Of a stretch of DNA of 64,000 nucleotides, positions 27,926 to 36,357 are shown piece after piece. The translations under genes were made by a program, and so were the position numbers. Source of the stretch: Helicobacteraceae bacterium. Lineage in GTDB: Bacteria; Campylobacterota; Campylobacteria; Campylobacterales; Sulfurimonadaceae. The notes below the pieces were generated by a model, which was not told where the DNA came from, searched no databases, and saw nothing but the letters and a program-made list of their open reading frames with translations. The stretch is taken from the NCBI GenBank assembly GCA_027038835.1, contig JALWGC010000014.1, forward strand, positions 62,001 to 126,000, in the 5' to 3' direction. Numbering within the stretch: position 1 is the stretch's first letter; the number at the start of each line of letters is the position of its first letter.

Positions 27926-28285
27926 CTACCACTCCTCAAAATCGGTTTTGGAGTGTTTTGGTTTTTTGTATTTTTTGAAATTTTTACTCTTTTCGAGCTG
28001 GTTGGCGCTATAGAGAATCTCTTTTTTAATATCTTCGATATCCATCTCTTCCTCATTGTAGGCGCGCATTTTTCCAACGAGCGCTTCGAGGTCGCGAAGC
28101 TCCCCTTTGTAAAGCTGCACGTTTGGGACTCTATCTAAAAGTTTCGAGGCGTTTTGTATCTTTTTTGCATACCCCTCTTTTGTCGGTTCTTGGCTTTTTG
28201 AAAGATAGGAGACTATACTTTTGCTAAATCGCTCGAGCGCTCTGACATATCGTAACCGTAATGCGTTTTCTTCTTTTTTATTCAT
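27926..28285 (-). CDS. Unknown charged helical protein
   Basis: I do not recognise this 119-residue protein. It is rich in Lys and Glu and reads as continuous amphipathic helix (NALRLRYVRALERFSKSIVS onward), ending in a basic, aromatic tail (KNFKKYKKPKHSKTDFEEW). No signal or membrane segment is present. The ATG at 28285 is chosen because the longer frame upstream is proline-free nonsense overlapping the divergent rhodanese gene. It lies 35 bases divergent from that gene and has no partner on its own strand. Confidence 0.6.
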   Translation of the reverse strand: MNKKEENALRLRYVRALERFSKSIVSYLSKSQEPTKEGYAKKIQNASKLLDRVPNVQLYKGELRDLEALVGKMRAYNEEEMDIEDIKKEILYSANQLEKSKNFKKYKKPKHSKTDFEEW

Positions 28286-28320
28286 AATGGGTATAATATC
28301 AAAAAAATTTGGAGTATCGA

Positions 28321-28713
28321 ATGAAACGAATCTTTTTCGCCCTTTTTCTTCTCTTTTCGAGTTTGAACGCCGAAGTGATAAAAGCCTACCCGACACAAAA
28401 ACTCCTCCAAAGCCACATCCCCATCGTCGATATCCGCACACCGCCGGAGTGGCGCCACAGCGGCATCATAAAAGGGGCTATTCCCATAACCTTTTTCGAC
28501 TCCAAAGGGCGTTACAATTTAAAAAAGTTTCTCCATGAACTAAACAGTAACGTCGATACCACCAAACCGTTTGCTATCATCTGCCATACCGGCAGAAGAA
28601 CCGCAGCGGTTGCCGACTTCCTCGCAAAACAGTTCAACTATACCGTCATCGACCTCGTTGGCGGCATGGAAGAAGCCGCAAAACGTAAAATGCCGATAGT
28701 GCCGTATTTATAA
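28321..28713 (+). CDS. Exported rhodanese-like domain protein
   Basis: The 130-residue protein has a signal peptide (MKRIFFALFLLFSSLNA) and a single rhodanese domain: VDIRTPPEWRHSGIIKGA, then the active-site loop ICHTGRRTAA with Cys88, and DLVGGMEEA near the end. It is a periplasmic sulfurtransferase or persulfide carrier; the acceptor is unknown. Such proteins are common in sulfur-oxidising Campylobacterota, but no sulfur-oxidation genes are near. The ATG at 28321 is preferred over the TTG at 28309, with GGAG upstream. A 37-residue membrane protein begins on its stop codon. Confidence 0.88.
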   Translation: MKRIFFALFLLFSSLNAEVIKAYPTQKLLQSHIPIVDIRTPPEWRHSGIIKGAIPITFFDSKGRYNLKKFLHELNSNVDTTKPFAIICHTGRRTAAVADFLAKQFNYTVIDLVGGMEEAAKRKMPIVPYL

Positions 28714-28826
28714 TGGGTTTTTTCCGTTTTCTTTTTTTCCTTTTGACGCGCATGGCAGTCGTTTTTGGCTTCATAGCACTTGTTGGTTACGTGCTATGGT
28801 GGATACTTGCGAAAATCTTTTTATAA
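28713..28826 (+). CDS. 37-residue single-span membrane protein
   Basis: A short gene begins on the stop codon of the rhodanese gene (TAATG). It encodes MGFFRFLFFLLTRM followed by a hydrophobic stretch (VVFGFIALVGYVLWWILAKIF), giving one long or two short membrane helices with arginines near the N-terminus. The stop-start overlap and the uniform hydrophobicity support it as a real small membrane protein coupled to the rhodanese. No function is recognised. Confidence 0.5.
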   Translation: MGFFRFLFFLLTRMAVVFGFIALVGYVLWWILAKIFL

Positions 28827-28838
28827 CCGACCTTCAGT

Positions 28839-29312
28839 TTACAAAAGCAATTTTATGACGTTTGCTACCCCTAAATGGAGATTGTAATTGGCTATTGGAA
28901 AGTCAAGCGATTCGTTTTCGAGGTTGACGCTGTATTTTGCAAGATAGTTTGCAAGCTTTTCAAGCTCGATAGGTTGATAACGTAAAGTTTTCTCCTCGGG
29001 CAGTTTCGTTCGAAGCAGTTTTTGCGCTTCGTTGGAGTATGCGAGGGTAAACGCCAACATCTTCAAGCTGACAAAATCGCACCATCGAAAAAAGAGTTCG
29101 GGAGTGAGTGTTTCCTCCTCTTTCCCTTCGGGATTGAACAACAGCCCTTGGTCACGTAATGGCACCAAAACCGAAAGCACCGCTTCGCTAAACGGGGCGA
29201 CTTTCTCTTTCCAAAACGGAGATTCGTTTCGCTCTTTCAGCTCCGAATCTATCTTTTGTACTATCTCCTCGACGCTACCGTTTGCAAAAAGTTCATAACT
29301 CTCTAGTTTCAT
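28839..29312 (-). CDS. Unknown cytoplasmic protein
   Basis: I do not recognise this 157-residue protein. It is mainly helical, with a Trp/Pro-containing middle part (SPFWKEKVAPFSEAVLSVLV) and an acidic insert, and no signal peptide. The segment recalls the helical repeats seen after the ATPase domain of some type IV coupling proteins, but this is weak. The start at 29312 is chosen because GAGG lies 6 bases upstream. It is divergent from the DUF445 gene (66-base spacer). Confidence 0.6.
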   Translation of the reverse strand: MKLESYELFANGSVEEIVQKIDSELKERNESPFWKEKVAPFSEAVLSVLVPLRDQGLLFNPEGKEEETLTPELFFRWCDFVSLKMLAFTLAYSNEAQKLLRTKLPEEKTLRYQPIELEKLANYLAKYSVNLENESLDFPIANYNLHLGVANVIKLLL

Positions 29313-29378
29313 ACCTATCCTCGTTTTTTTATTCGCATTATAATTCGGAAAAAGAAACTTCACCTTAAAAGGAGGAAG

Positions 29379-30098
29379 ATGCGACTCGATAAAGCTTTTT
29401 TGACCAATTTCATCGCTTTTGTTTTTGTAGTAGTTTCGTTTTTCGTACCCGATGCCACTTTACACAAAATTTTACTCTTTGGAGGGCTTTTCGCACTCAG
29501 TGGGGCGCTAACGAACCAACTCGCTATCTATATGCTGTTTGAGAAAGTCCCGTTTCTTTACGGCTCCGGAGTCATCGAGGCGAAATTCGAAAATTTCAAA
29601 ATATCGATCAAAGAGTTGATAATGTCGCAGTTTTTCACCAAAGAACAGCTTGAAAACTTTTTTGCCAAAGAGGAGCAAAAAATCAATCTCACCCCCATCA
29701 TCGAATCGACCGACTTCTCTCCGGCATACGATGCGCTTGCAAAAAGCGTGATGGAGTCGAGTTTTGGCGGAATGCTTGCGATGTTTGGAGGAGAAAGCGC
29801 ATTAGAGGGGCTCAAAGAGCCTTTTGTGAACAAGCTAAAAAGTGCGGTGGTGAAAATAGTTTCTTCCGAGTCGTTTCAAAAAACCCTGCATAACCATTTA
29901 CAAAACTCCTCTCTAAGCGACGACCTCATAGCCAAAATCGACCAAATCGTCAGCTTAAGAATCAATGAACTTACACCAAAAACGGTCAAAGAGATAGTCC
30001 AAAACCTCATCAAAGAACACCTTGGCTGGCTTGTCGTTTGGGGTGGAGTGTTTGGGGGAATCATCGGTGCTACAAGCGCTTTGGTGGTAGGTGTATGA
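29379..30098 (+). CDS. DUF445-family membrane protein
   Basis: The 239-residue protein has two N-terminal membrane helices (NFIAFVFVVVSFFVPD and KILLFGGLFALSGALTNQLA), the conserved DUF445 junction ALTNQLAIYMLFEKVPFLYG, a long helical cytoplasmic or periplasmic body, and a final membrane helix (WLVVWGGVFGGIIGATSALVV). The N-anchor/helical body/C-anchor layout and the GxxTNxxAIxMLF motif define the family. Its function is unknown; family members often sit in envelope gene neighbourhoods. The following gene overlaps its stop codon. Confidence 0.82.
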   Translation: MRLDKAFLTNFIAFVFVVVSFFVPDATLHKILLFGGLFALSGALTNQLAIYMLFEKVPFLYGSGVIEAKFENFKISIKELIMSQFFTKEQLENFFAKEEQKINLTPIIESTDFSPAYDALAKSVMESSFGGMLAMFGGESALEGLKEPFVNKLKSAVVKIVSSESFQKTLHNHLQNSSLSDDLIAKIDQIVSLRINELTPKTVKEIVQNLIKEHLGWLVVWGGVFGGIIGATSALVVGV

Positions 30099-30670
30099 CA
30101 TACAAAACCCACATAGCTTTCGCAGGAGCAATCTCGCTCTATCCGCTTCATCAGCTACAACTCCACCACTACATCACACCCGCCCAGCTTCCCACGCTCC
30201 TTGGTGCGCTCGCTCTTGGTGCCGTGATGCCCGACATAGACCATACCCGCTCCTACATCTCCAACAAAGTGCCGATTCTCCCATACATTTTCGCTTTCTA
30301 CACAAAACATAGAGGATTCACCCACTCCCTTTTTGGGCTTGCGGTAGTGGCACTCCTGCTTTTTGCCATCCACCGCTTCAAAGGCGTACAAACAGCTACA
30401 CTCGCGGCATTTTGGTTTGGGTATTTGCTCCATATAGCGGGCGATGCTCTAACACTCTCGGGCATCAAGAACTTCTGTTGCGATAGAGCGCTTTATCTTT
30501 TTCCACGCTTTTTACGTTTTAGAACTGGCTCGTTTGGTGAGCTTGTCTATTTTTTCCTCTTTAGTGCCGCGGCTGGGTATGAGTATCTTCTGTTTTTCGA
30601 CCCGACGCACATGCCTGACATAACCCGTCATCTCCACACCGCGATTGATTTTTTCAATTCACTTCTATAA
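30095..30670 (+). CDS. Membrane-bound metal-dependent hydrolase, YdjM type
   Basis: The 191-residue integral membrane protein shows the YdjM/YfhO-like hydrolase family pattern: TYKTHIAFAG at the start, GAVMPDIDHTRSYI, then KHRGFTHSLFGLAV and GYLLHIAGDALTLSGI. The repeated His/Asp pairs (PDIDH, HRGxTHS, HxxGD) should bind metal at the membrane face. Several hydrophobic helices alternate with these motifs. The E. coli member is LexA-regulated, but the reaction is not known. The ATG at 30095 overlaps the DUF445 stop (ATGA). It converges with the S4 gene, overlapping by 17 bases. Confidence 0.85.
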   Translation: MTYKTHIAFAGAISLYPLHQLQLHHYITPAQLPTLLGALALGAVMPDIDHTRSYISNKVPILPYIFAFYTKHRGFTHSLFGLAVVALLLFAIHRFKGVQTATLAAFWFGYLLHIAGDALTLSGIKNFCCDRALYLFPRFLRFRTGSFGELVYFFLFSAAAGYEYLLFFDPTHMPDITRHLHTAIDFFNSLL

Positions 30671-30863
30671 TCACATCCGCCACTTCGATCGTCTCTCCGG
30701 CTTCGATTTTGGCACGCTTTCGCGTCTCCACTTCGCCGTTTCGGCGCACGTACCCCTCGGCTATTATCATCTTCGCTTCCGCACCGCTATCGACAAGATC
30801 AAGCAGTTTTAGAAGTTTGTACAATTCTATGTATTCATCTCTGAGTTCGTATTCTATAACCAC
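30654..30863 (-). CDS. S4-domain RNA-binding protein (YbcJ/YaaA type)
   Basis: The 69-residue protein is a single S4 domain: YIELYKLLKLLDLVDSGAEA, then AKMIIAEGYVRRNGEVETRK and a final hydrophobic strand. The S4 fold binds structured RNA. Small free-standing members such as YbcJ are of unknown role and may act with ribosomes. Its own stop overlaps the convergent hydrolase gene. The next upstream gene on this strand lies 8 bases away, so they may be co-transcribed. Confidence 0.85.
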   Translation of the reverse strand: MVIEYELRDEYIELYKLLKLLDLVDSGAEAKMIIAEGYVRRNGEVETRKRAKIEAGETIEVADVIIEVN

Positions 30864-30871
30864 GCTTTATC

Positions 30872-31429
30872 CTATGCACTCGTATCGATCAGCGAATATC
30901 CAAGACTCGCCATCTCTTTTTGGATCGCTTCTTTGGCGGCATCGATGGTTTTGTATGAGATTTCAGGCAGTTTTCCGCCCCACAACTTTTGAGCCTCTTC
31001 AAACCCCCGCATAATCCCCTCAAGACCCGCACGAAGCAGTTTTTCATCTCCTCCTGCCCCGTTGATGACAAAATCGGCTATCCGTTTGGAAGTTTGCGCT
31101 ACACCGAAAAAGCCATCCTCGCTTACAAGCTCCTTGGCTTCCTCTTGGTCGAGCTCGGCTATTTTTTTCCCTTCATAACCGACATTGTCCAAAAACTCCT
31201 GAAACTCCTCGTAGCGTTTGAGAAACTCGTCGTCTTGGCTAACTTGCAACTTCTCTACCGACGACTGGGTAACGGTGATGTTGTAGGTGAAAGCTTGGGT
31301 GTTTTCAAACACTTTTTGCTTGAGCTCTTTTAGCTCTTGCCCTTGAATCTTTTGGGTATAAAGCGGCTTTATCCCCACCTCTTTTTGAAAACTCGAAACA
31401 CTAAGACTCATGCTACCGTTTATCTGCAT
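30872..31429 (-). CDS. DUF5610-like protein of unknown function
   Basis: The 185-residue protein (from the ATG at 31429, which has GGAG 6 bases upstream) is mostly helical. Its C-terminal half, FFGVAQTSKRIADFVINGAG followed by GIMRGFEEAQKLWGGKLPEI, matches the pattern I associate with DUF5610, sometimes labelled hydrogenase-4 component G; no hydrogenase genes are near. The function is unknown. The N-terminus MQINGSMSLSVSS is low in charge and could be disordered. It overlaps the rmuC end by 17 bases; the apparent longer frame upstream is the rmuC region read in another phase. Confidence 0.65.
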   Translation of the reverse strand: MQINGSMSLSVSSFQKEVGIKPLYTQKIQGQELKELKQKVFENTQAFTYNITVTQSSVEKLQVSQDDEFLKRYEEFQEFLDNVGYEGKKIAELDQEEAKELVSEDGFFGVAQTSKRIADFVINGAGGDEKLLRAGLEGIMRGFEEAQKLWGGKLPEISYKTIDAAKEAIQKEMASLGYSLIDTSA

Positions 31430-32855
31430 CATCCACTCCTTTGGCACTCTGTAATGATACCATATCGGCATTTCGAGCACTTTGCTCAAGTAGTTCCACT
31501 TGGGCTTCTTCTTGGCTGAAATCGTCGTATTCCAATTTTGTCGAACCAAGATTTTTTGTCGTCTTGGCTCCGAGCGTTTTGAGCTTTTCCACTCTGGTGA
31601 GGAGATTCCCTCTCCCTTGAGCGAGTTGCTTGTATGCATCGTCGTAACTGTTTTGCACGGTAGAGAGTTGCGTGCCGATTTTTTCGAACGTAGTCACGAA
31701 GCCGACCACCTTGTCATAAAGCTTGCCCGCCTCTTCGAACAGTTTTAGCGCATAATGGCTCGATTTTTCACTTTGCCAGTACAGATAAACGGTTCGAAGA
31801 CTCACCGTCAACGTCGATGGAGTGGTGATGGCTATGTGCTTTTTCAAAGCGTACTCGTACAGCGACGGGTCTGCTCCGAGTGCGACGCTAAAAGCTCCTT
31901 CTATGGGTACGAACATAAAAACGTACTGCAATGTCCCTATGTCGTAGCGGGTGTAGTCTTTCGATGCAAGCGTGTCGATATGCTCTTTGAAGTTGTTCGC
32001 AAGCGCTTTTGCGGCTATGTTTTTAGCTTCTTCGTTTTCTTCTCTGACATACCGGTCATAATTGACAAGCGAGACTTTCGAATCGATTACGATGCTTCTT
32101 CCAGCCGGTAACTTCACCACGACATCAGGGCGTTTAAGCTCGCCGTTTTCGTCTCGGTAGGAGTTTTGTTTCTCATAATGGGTTCCTTGCAAAAGTCCCG
32201 AATACTCCAAAACGCTGTCTAAAATCATCTCTCCCCAAGCACCCGTTGTCTGTTTTTTCCCTTTGAGCGCTTCGGCGAGGTTTTGCGCTTCTTGGGTAAG
32301 CGAAGCACTCGCCTTGCCTATAAATTCGATCTCTTTGGAAAGTTCGGTAAATCGCTTGGCGTTTTTCTCCTCGGTTTGTTCGAGCCTTTTTTTGAAACTC
32401 TCTACCGACTCGGCGAAAGGTTTGAGGATGTTTTGCAAGCTCTTGGTGGAGTTTTCATCGAACTTTTCTATTTTGCTCTCGAGTGTTTTTTGCATCAAGT
32501 CGTTGAGTTTGAGTTCAAGTTTCTTGCTTTGCTCTTCGTAATGTTCTTTGAGTTTTTCATTCGCTTCTTCCATAGCGTCCATCTTCGCTTGAAGAAACAC
32601 TTTCGCTTCATATGCGCGCTCTTTTTGCTCCATCAGTTCCGCGTGTCGCTCTTTTAGCGAGAAAAGCTCTTTTTTCGTATTTTCCAAAAGTGCTTTTTGC
32701 GCTCCAAGCTCCACTTGCAACTGCTCAAGCAGCGCACACCGACCTTGACACGCTTCCAACTCTTGCGATTTTTTACGAAGCAGCAAAAAACCGCCAAGCG
32801 CCAAAGCGAATAACACCACACTGAGTACTTCAAGCGTTATAGTCAATCGTTCCAT
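31413..32855 (-). CDS. rmuC: DNA recombination protein RmuC
   Basis: RmuC limits sequence inversions and recombination at inverted repeats, and is related to PD-(D/E)xK nucleases. The 480-residue protein has an N-terminal membrane helix (VLSVVLFALALGGFLLL), a long coiled coil (residues about 35-190), and the RmuC core: KGKQTTGAWGEMILDSVLE, RPDVVVKLPAGRSIVIDSKV and FVPIEGAFSVAL. I start at ATG 32855, with GAGG 6 bases upstream. It overlaps the end of ackA by 26 bases. Linkage to ackA is not obviously functional. Confidence 0.93.
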   Translation of the reverse strand: MERLTITLEVLSVVLFALALGGFLLLRKKSQELEACQGRCALLEQLQVELGAQKALLENTKKELFSLKERHAELMEQKERAYEAKVFLQAKMDAMEEANEKLKEHYEEQSKKLELKLNDLMQKTLESKIEKFDENSTKSLQNILKPFAESVESFKKRLEQTEEKNAKRFTELSKEIEFIGKASASLTQEAQNLAEALKGKKQTTGAWGEMILDSVLEYSGLLQGTHYEKQNSYRDENGELKRPDVVVKLPAGRSIVIDSKVSLVNYDRYVREENEEAKNIAAKALANNFKEHIDTLASKDYTRYDIGTLQYVFMFVPIEGAFSVALGADPSLYEYALKKHIAITTPSTLTVSLRTVYLYWQSEKSSHYALKLFEEAGKLYDKVVGFVTTFEKIGTQLSTVQNSYDDAYKQLAQGRGNLLTRVEKLKTLGAKTTKNLGSTKLEYDDFSQEEAQVELLEQSARNADMVSLQSAKGVDDADKR

Positions 32856-33924
32856 CCACAACCTCTTTAGCGTTTTGGTATATTTCCATCTCCTCGTCCG
32901 TCGGTATGACGAACACTTTTACAAAAGACTCTTTTGTCGAAATTATCGCATCGTTTTTCCGATTTGCCTCAAAATCTGTCAAAATGCCAAATTTTTCCAA
33001 CCCTCGAAGCACCGCTTCTCTCACTTTCGCGCTTTTCTCCCCTACTCCACCGCTAAAGACGATGGCATCTACATGATCTATCAGCGCCATATACGCCCCT
33101 ATGTACTTTTTTATCCGCCTTGTGTAGATGGCAAACGCCTCTTTTGCCTGCGCGTCTTTACGCGCGACTATCTGGCGCATATCGTTCGTGCCGCAAAGCC
33201 CTTTGAGACCTGAATGTCTGTTGAGTGTTTCATCCACCTCATCGACACCCATTCCAAGCTCTTTTATCATATACACCACCGCTCCGGCGTCTATATCGCC
33301 GCACCGACTCCCCATCACCAGCCCTTCAAGCGGGGTCATCCCCATCGAAGTATCGACACTTCGCCCGTTCTCGATAGCACAAGCGCTCGCACCGTTACCA
33401 AGATGCAACGTTACAAGCGAGGTTTTGTGGAGATTTTTGCCAAGGAGTTTCGCTGCTTCTTTGAGCAAATATGCATGACTGCTCCCATGAAATCCAAAGC
33501 GGCGGATATGGTGTTTGGTCTCGAACCTCTCTTCGATCGCGTAGCGGTACGCCTCCTTTGGCAAAGTCGCAAAAAAAGCGGTATCGAAAACGGCGATTTG
33601 GGGGATAGTAGGATGGTTGTGTAAAAAATATTCGATTGCCGCGACATTGTGCGGATTGTGCAAAGGAGCCAAAAAAGAAAGCGATTTGAGTCTGTCGAGA
33701 TTTTCTTGCGTTATACGTGTGGGCGTGGTAAAAAGAGTGCCGCCATGAACCACTCTGTGCGCGACGAAATCGACATCTTCCCCGCCTAAACGCGCTAAAA
33801 CCTCCACCAACGCTTCGTCGTGGTTTTTCACCTCCTCTACGACATGCTTTTGCAAAACTCTACCGTTTTGAAACAGTGCGGCTTTGATAGAGGAGCTTCC
33901 GCTGTTTATCACAAGCGCTTTCAT
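32830..33924 (-). CDS. ackA: Acetate kinase AckA
   Basis: AckA interconverts acetyl phosphate plus ADP with acetate plus ATP. The 364-residue protein has the start LVINSGSSSIKAALF (ATP-site phosphate loop), HRVVHGG, the LAPLHNPHN loop, VDTSMGMTPLEGLVMGSRCG with the catalytic region, and FSGGVGEKS. It is about 35 residues shorter than the E. coli enzyme, with deletions in loops but all motifs intact. It starts on the pta stop codon (ATGA), so the pair is coupled as acetyl-CoA to acetate or reverse. Confidence 0.95.
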   Translation of the reverse strand: MKALVINSGSSSIKAALFQNGRVLQKHVVEEVKNHDEALVEVLARLGGEDVDFVAHRVVHGGTLFTTPTRITQENLDRLKSLSFLAPLHNPHNVAAIEYFLHNHPTIPQIAVFDTAFFATLPKEAYRYAIEERFETKHHIRRFGFHGSSHAYLLKEAAKLLGKNLHKTSLVTLHLGNGASACAIENGRSVDTSMGMTPLEGLVMGSRCGDIDAGAVVYMIKELGMGVDEVDETLNRHSGLKGLCGTNDMRQIVARKDAQAKEAFAIYTRRIKKYIGAYMALIDHVDAIVFSGGVGEKSAKVREAVLRGLEKFGILTDFEANRKNDAIISTKESFVKVFVIPTDEEMEIYQNAKEVVDGTIDYNA

Positions 33925-35981
33925 CGCTCCTCCTGTGCCTGAATGGCGGTGATGGCGATAGTATTGACGATATCTTTGACAAGCGCACCGCGGCTTAGGT
34001 CGTTGATCGGTTTTTTCAACCCTTGCAAAATAGGTCCGATGGCTACCGCACCGCTGCTTCGCTGTACCGCTTTGTAGGTGGTGTTACCGGTGTTGAGGTC
34101 GGGAAATATGAAAACATTCGCTTTTCCGGCGATTTTGGAATCTGGCAATTTCTTTTTCGCCACCTCCGCATCGAACGCAGCATCGAACTGGATGGGACCT
34201 TCGGCTTCCAAATCGGGAGCTTTTTGTTTGAGTATTTTTGCCGCTTCTTTTACCTTTTCGACCGCCGCACCGCTACCGCTCTCGCCGCTGGAGTAGGAAA
34301 TAAGCGCGACTTTTGGCTCGATACCGAATTTCTTGGCGTTTTTCGCACTTAAAACCGCTATCGAAGCGAGCTCGCTTGGAGTTGGGTCTTGTACGATGGC
34401 ACAATCTCCAAACACCGCGACACGTGTCGGCAAACACATAAAAAAGATGCTTGAAACCACATCGACCCCCGCTTCGGTTTTTACTATCTGTAGCGCCGGA
34501 CGCACCGTTTCGGCGGTAGAGTGAGTAGCCCCGCTGACCATACCGTCGGCATACCCCATATACACCATCATCGTCGCGAAATAGTTCACATGGGTAACCG
34601 CATCGCAAGCTTGTTCGTAACTCATCCCTTTGTCTTTGCGCAGCTCATACAGTTTCGAGGCGAAAATCTTCAAAAAACCTTCCGCTTTGTAGTCCACCAC
34701 CTCCGCTTTTGCAAGCTCGAAGCCGTGTTGCTGCCAAAAAGCCTTGAACTCCTGAGGATTGGCCAAAAAAACGATATCGGCGATACCGCGGCTAATGGCT
34801 ATCTGCGCCGCTTCGAGCACACGCAAATCATGTGCTTCTGGAAGGACTATCTTCTTTTTCTCCCTTTTGGCAAGCTCGAAAAGTTTGTATTCGAACATCT
34901 GCGGCGTAACCACGTCGCTTTTGGCGATGCGGATTCGGCGTGCCAAGATTTCGGTATCGACACAACGAGAAAACACCCCAAGCGCCGTCGATATCTTGCG
35001 CTTGTCCTGCAAGCGGATTTTCGGCTCTATCTCCAAAAGTTTCTTCGCGGTAGTGAAAGTATCCTCTTTTGCAAGGAAAATCGGCAGGGTTATCCCCTCC
35101 AACCCGTCTATAATCTTTTGAATGTTAGGATGGGGCAGTAAATTGTTGGAGAAGATAATAGCACTGATACTCTCGAATCGTTTCGAGTGGTAAGCGCCAA
35201 GCACTCCCAATACGATATCGCTTCTATCACCGGGGACAATCACCAAATCGTTTTGCTCGATATGGTCCAAAAAATTATCCAGACTCGACGCCGCGACTTT
35301 GATGTTTTCGATTTTTCGCACATAGTCGCTTTGACCAAAAACCACTTTTTCCAACCTTAGATTTTCCATCAAATCCGCTATCCCAAGTGTTGCGAGTTCC
35401 GCTACCTCCTCTATGACGTAAACACGCTCGCCCATCTTGAGCAGTTCCGCCGTATCGGCTTGCTCGGCGCGGTTGAAAATGGTCGCTATACGCTCCACTC
35501 CTCCACGTCTTAGGCTCTCTTGTTGGAGTTTGAACCGATCTTCGAGCTCGTTTTTCGACTGCCCTTTGGCAGCGATGATGCCAACGGCGGCACTCCCGAA
35601 ATTCTTGGCTATCTCTATGTTGATATCGAGCTCGACGATATTGGCGAAAAAATCGCTGTATATCCCTTCGCACAAAACGAAGTCGTAGTCGTTTTCGAGT
35701 TTTTTAAACTTTTCTATAAGCAATTCGTAAAGATGCTCTTGAGAGGTCGTAGCGATGATATGTTGCGCTTCTTGGAGCGTAAAACCGTAGCAACTCTCTT
35801 TTGGTTGTTCAAGAGAAAAGTATCGGGTAATAAACTCGATGTCGTAATCTTGACTTTCCAAAACGATAGGGCGAAAAAAAGCGACACGCACAAGCTCTTT
35901 TTTCAGCAGCTGCATAAGCCCAAGCGTCACCACCAAAGACCCGGCACCCTTTTTGTCGGCATAAACATATAACGATTTCAT
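33921..35981 (-). CDS. pta: Phosphate acetyltransferase Pta (long form)
   Basis: The 686-residue protein is the long Pta: an N-terminal P-loop NTPase-like domain (residues 1 to about 200, with the P-loop degraded to DKKGAGSLV), a DRTGG regulatory domain (about 210-320, VVPGDRSDIVLGVLGAYH), and the C-terminal phosphotransacetylase (from about 365: KIVLPEAHDLRVLEAAQIA, GMVSGATHSTAETVRPALQ, SYSSGESGSGA). It converts acetyl-CoA and phosphate to acetyl phosphate. ATG 35981 is used because it overlaps the upstream stop (ATGA). ackA follows directly. Confidence 0.95.
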   Translation of the reverse strand: MKSLYVYADKKGAGSLVVTLGLMQLLKKELVRVAFFRPIVLESQDYDIEFITRYFSLEQPKESCYGFTLQEAQHIIATTSQEHLYELLIEKFKKLENDYDFVLCEGIYSDFFANIVELDINIEIAKNFGSAAVGIIAAKGQSKNELEDRFKLQQESLRRGGVERIATIFNRAEQADTAELLKMGERVYVIEEVAELATLGIADLMENLRLEKVVFGQSDYVRKIENIKVAASSLDNFLDHIEQNDLVIVPGDRSDIVLGVLGAYHSKRFESISAIIFSNNLLPHPNIQKIIDGLEGITLPIFLAKEDTFTTAKKLLEIEPKIRLQDKRKISTALGVFSRCVDTEILARRIRIAKSDVVTPQMFEYKLFELAKREKKKIVLPEAHDLRVLEAAQIAISRGIADIVFLANPQEFKAFWQQHGFELAKAEVVDYKAEGFLKIFASKLYELRKDKGMSYEQACDAVTHVNYFATMMVYMGYADGMVSGATHSTAETVRPALQIVKTEAGVDVVSSIFFMCLPTRVAVFGDCAIVQDPTPSELASIAVLSAKNAKKFGIEPKVALISYSSGESGSGAAVEKVKEAAKILKQKAPDLEAEGPIQFDAAFDAEVAKKKLPDSKIAGKANVFIFPDLNTGNTTYKAVQRSSGAVAIGPILQGLKKPINDLSRGALVKDIVNTIAITAIQAQEER

Positions 35982-36298
35982 GTGCAATCTTCCACTACTT
36001 CATTCGCCATCGAAATTTTCGCATAGTCTTCCAAATAGGCGCGAAGCTCTGCAAGGCTTTTGTCCTCTTTGGCGACTATCTCGTAGAGTCGTATGTGGCG
36101 CCCCTGCTTGAGAGTCGTTTTTATCTCCACCCCCGCATACGCCAAAAGCGTCTCTTTTTCAAACACCCCTATCATCTTGTAGTGTTCACGCATCTCGTAG
36201 ATGCGGTCTTCGAACAGCTCGTAGGAGATGTCGTAAATCTCCTTGACAAGCTCGTACGCTTCGTAGAGTTCTTTGAGGGTGAGTTCTCGTATTTGCAT
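35978..36298 (-). CDS. Small GNAT-like protein of unknown function
   Basis: The 106-residue protein resembles a shortened GNAT fold: REL-LKELYEAYELVKEIY as a first helix, MIGVFEKETLLAYAGVEIK as paired strands, RHIRLYEIVAKED as the strand after it. The acetyl-CoA loop (Q/RxxGxG/A) is not visible, so enzyme activity is doubtful. It lies directly upstream of pta with an ATGA overlap, which suggests a link to acetyl-CoA/acetate metabolism or its control. I cannot name it further. Confidence 0.65.
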   Translation of the reverse strand: MQIRELTLKELYEAYELVKEIYDISYELFEDRIYEMREHYKMIGVFEKETLLAYAGVEIKTTLKQGRHIRLYEIVAKEDKSLAELRAYLEDYAKISMANEVVEDCT

Positions 36299-36357
36299 AG
36301 GGACATTTTAACAGATGTTGGCTATAATTGCAAAAAAATTTCATAGGTGCAACAGAT

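Noticed and set aside
32830-33924. Truncation of ackA (364 residues against about 400)
   Set aside because: Both ends and all active-site motifs are present, and the coupling to pta is intact. The difference is spread over loops.
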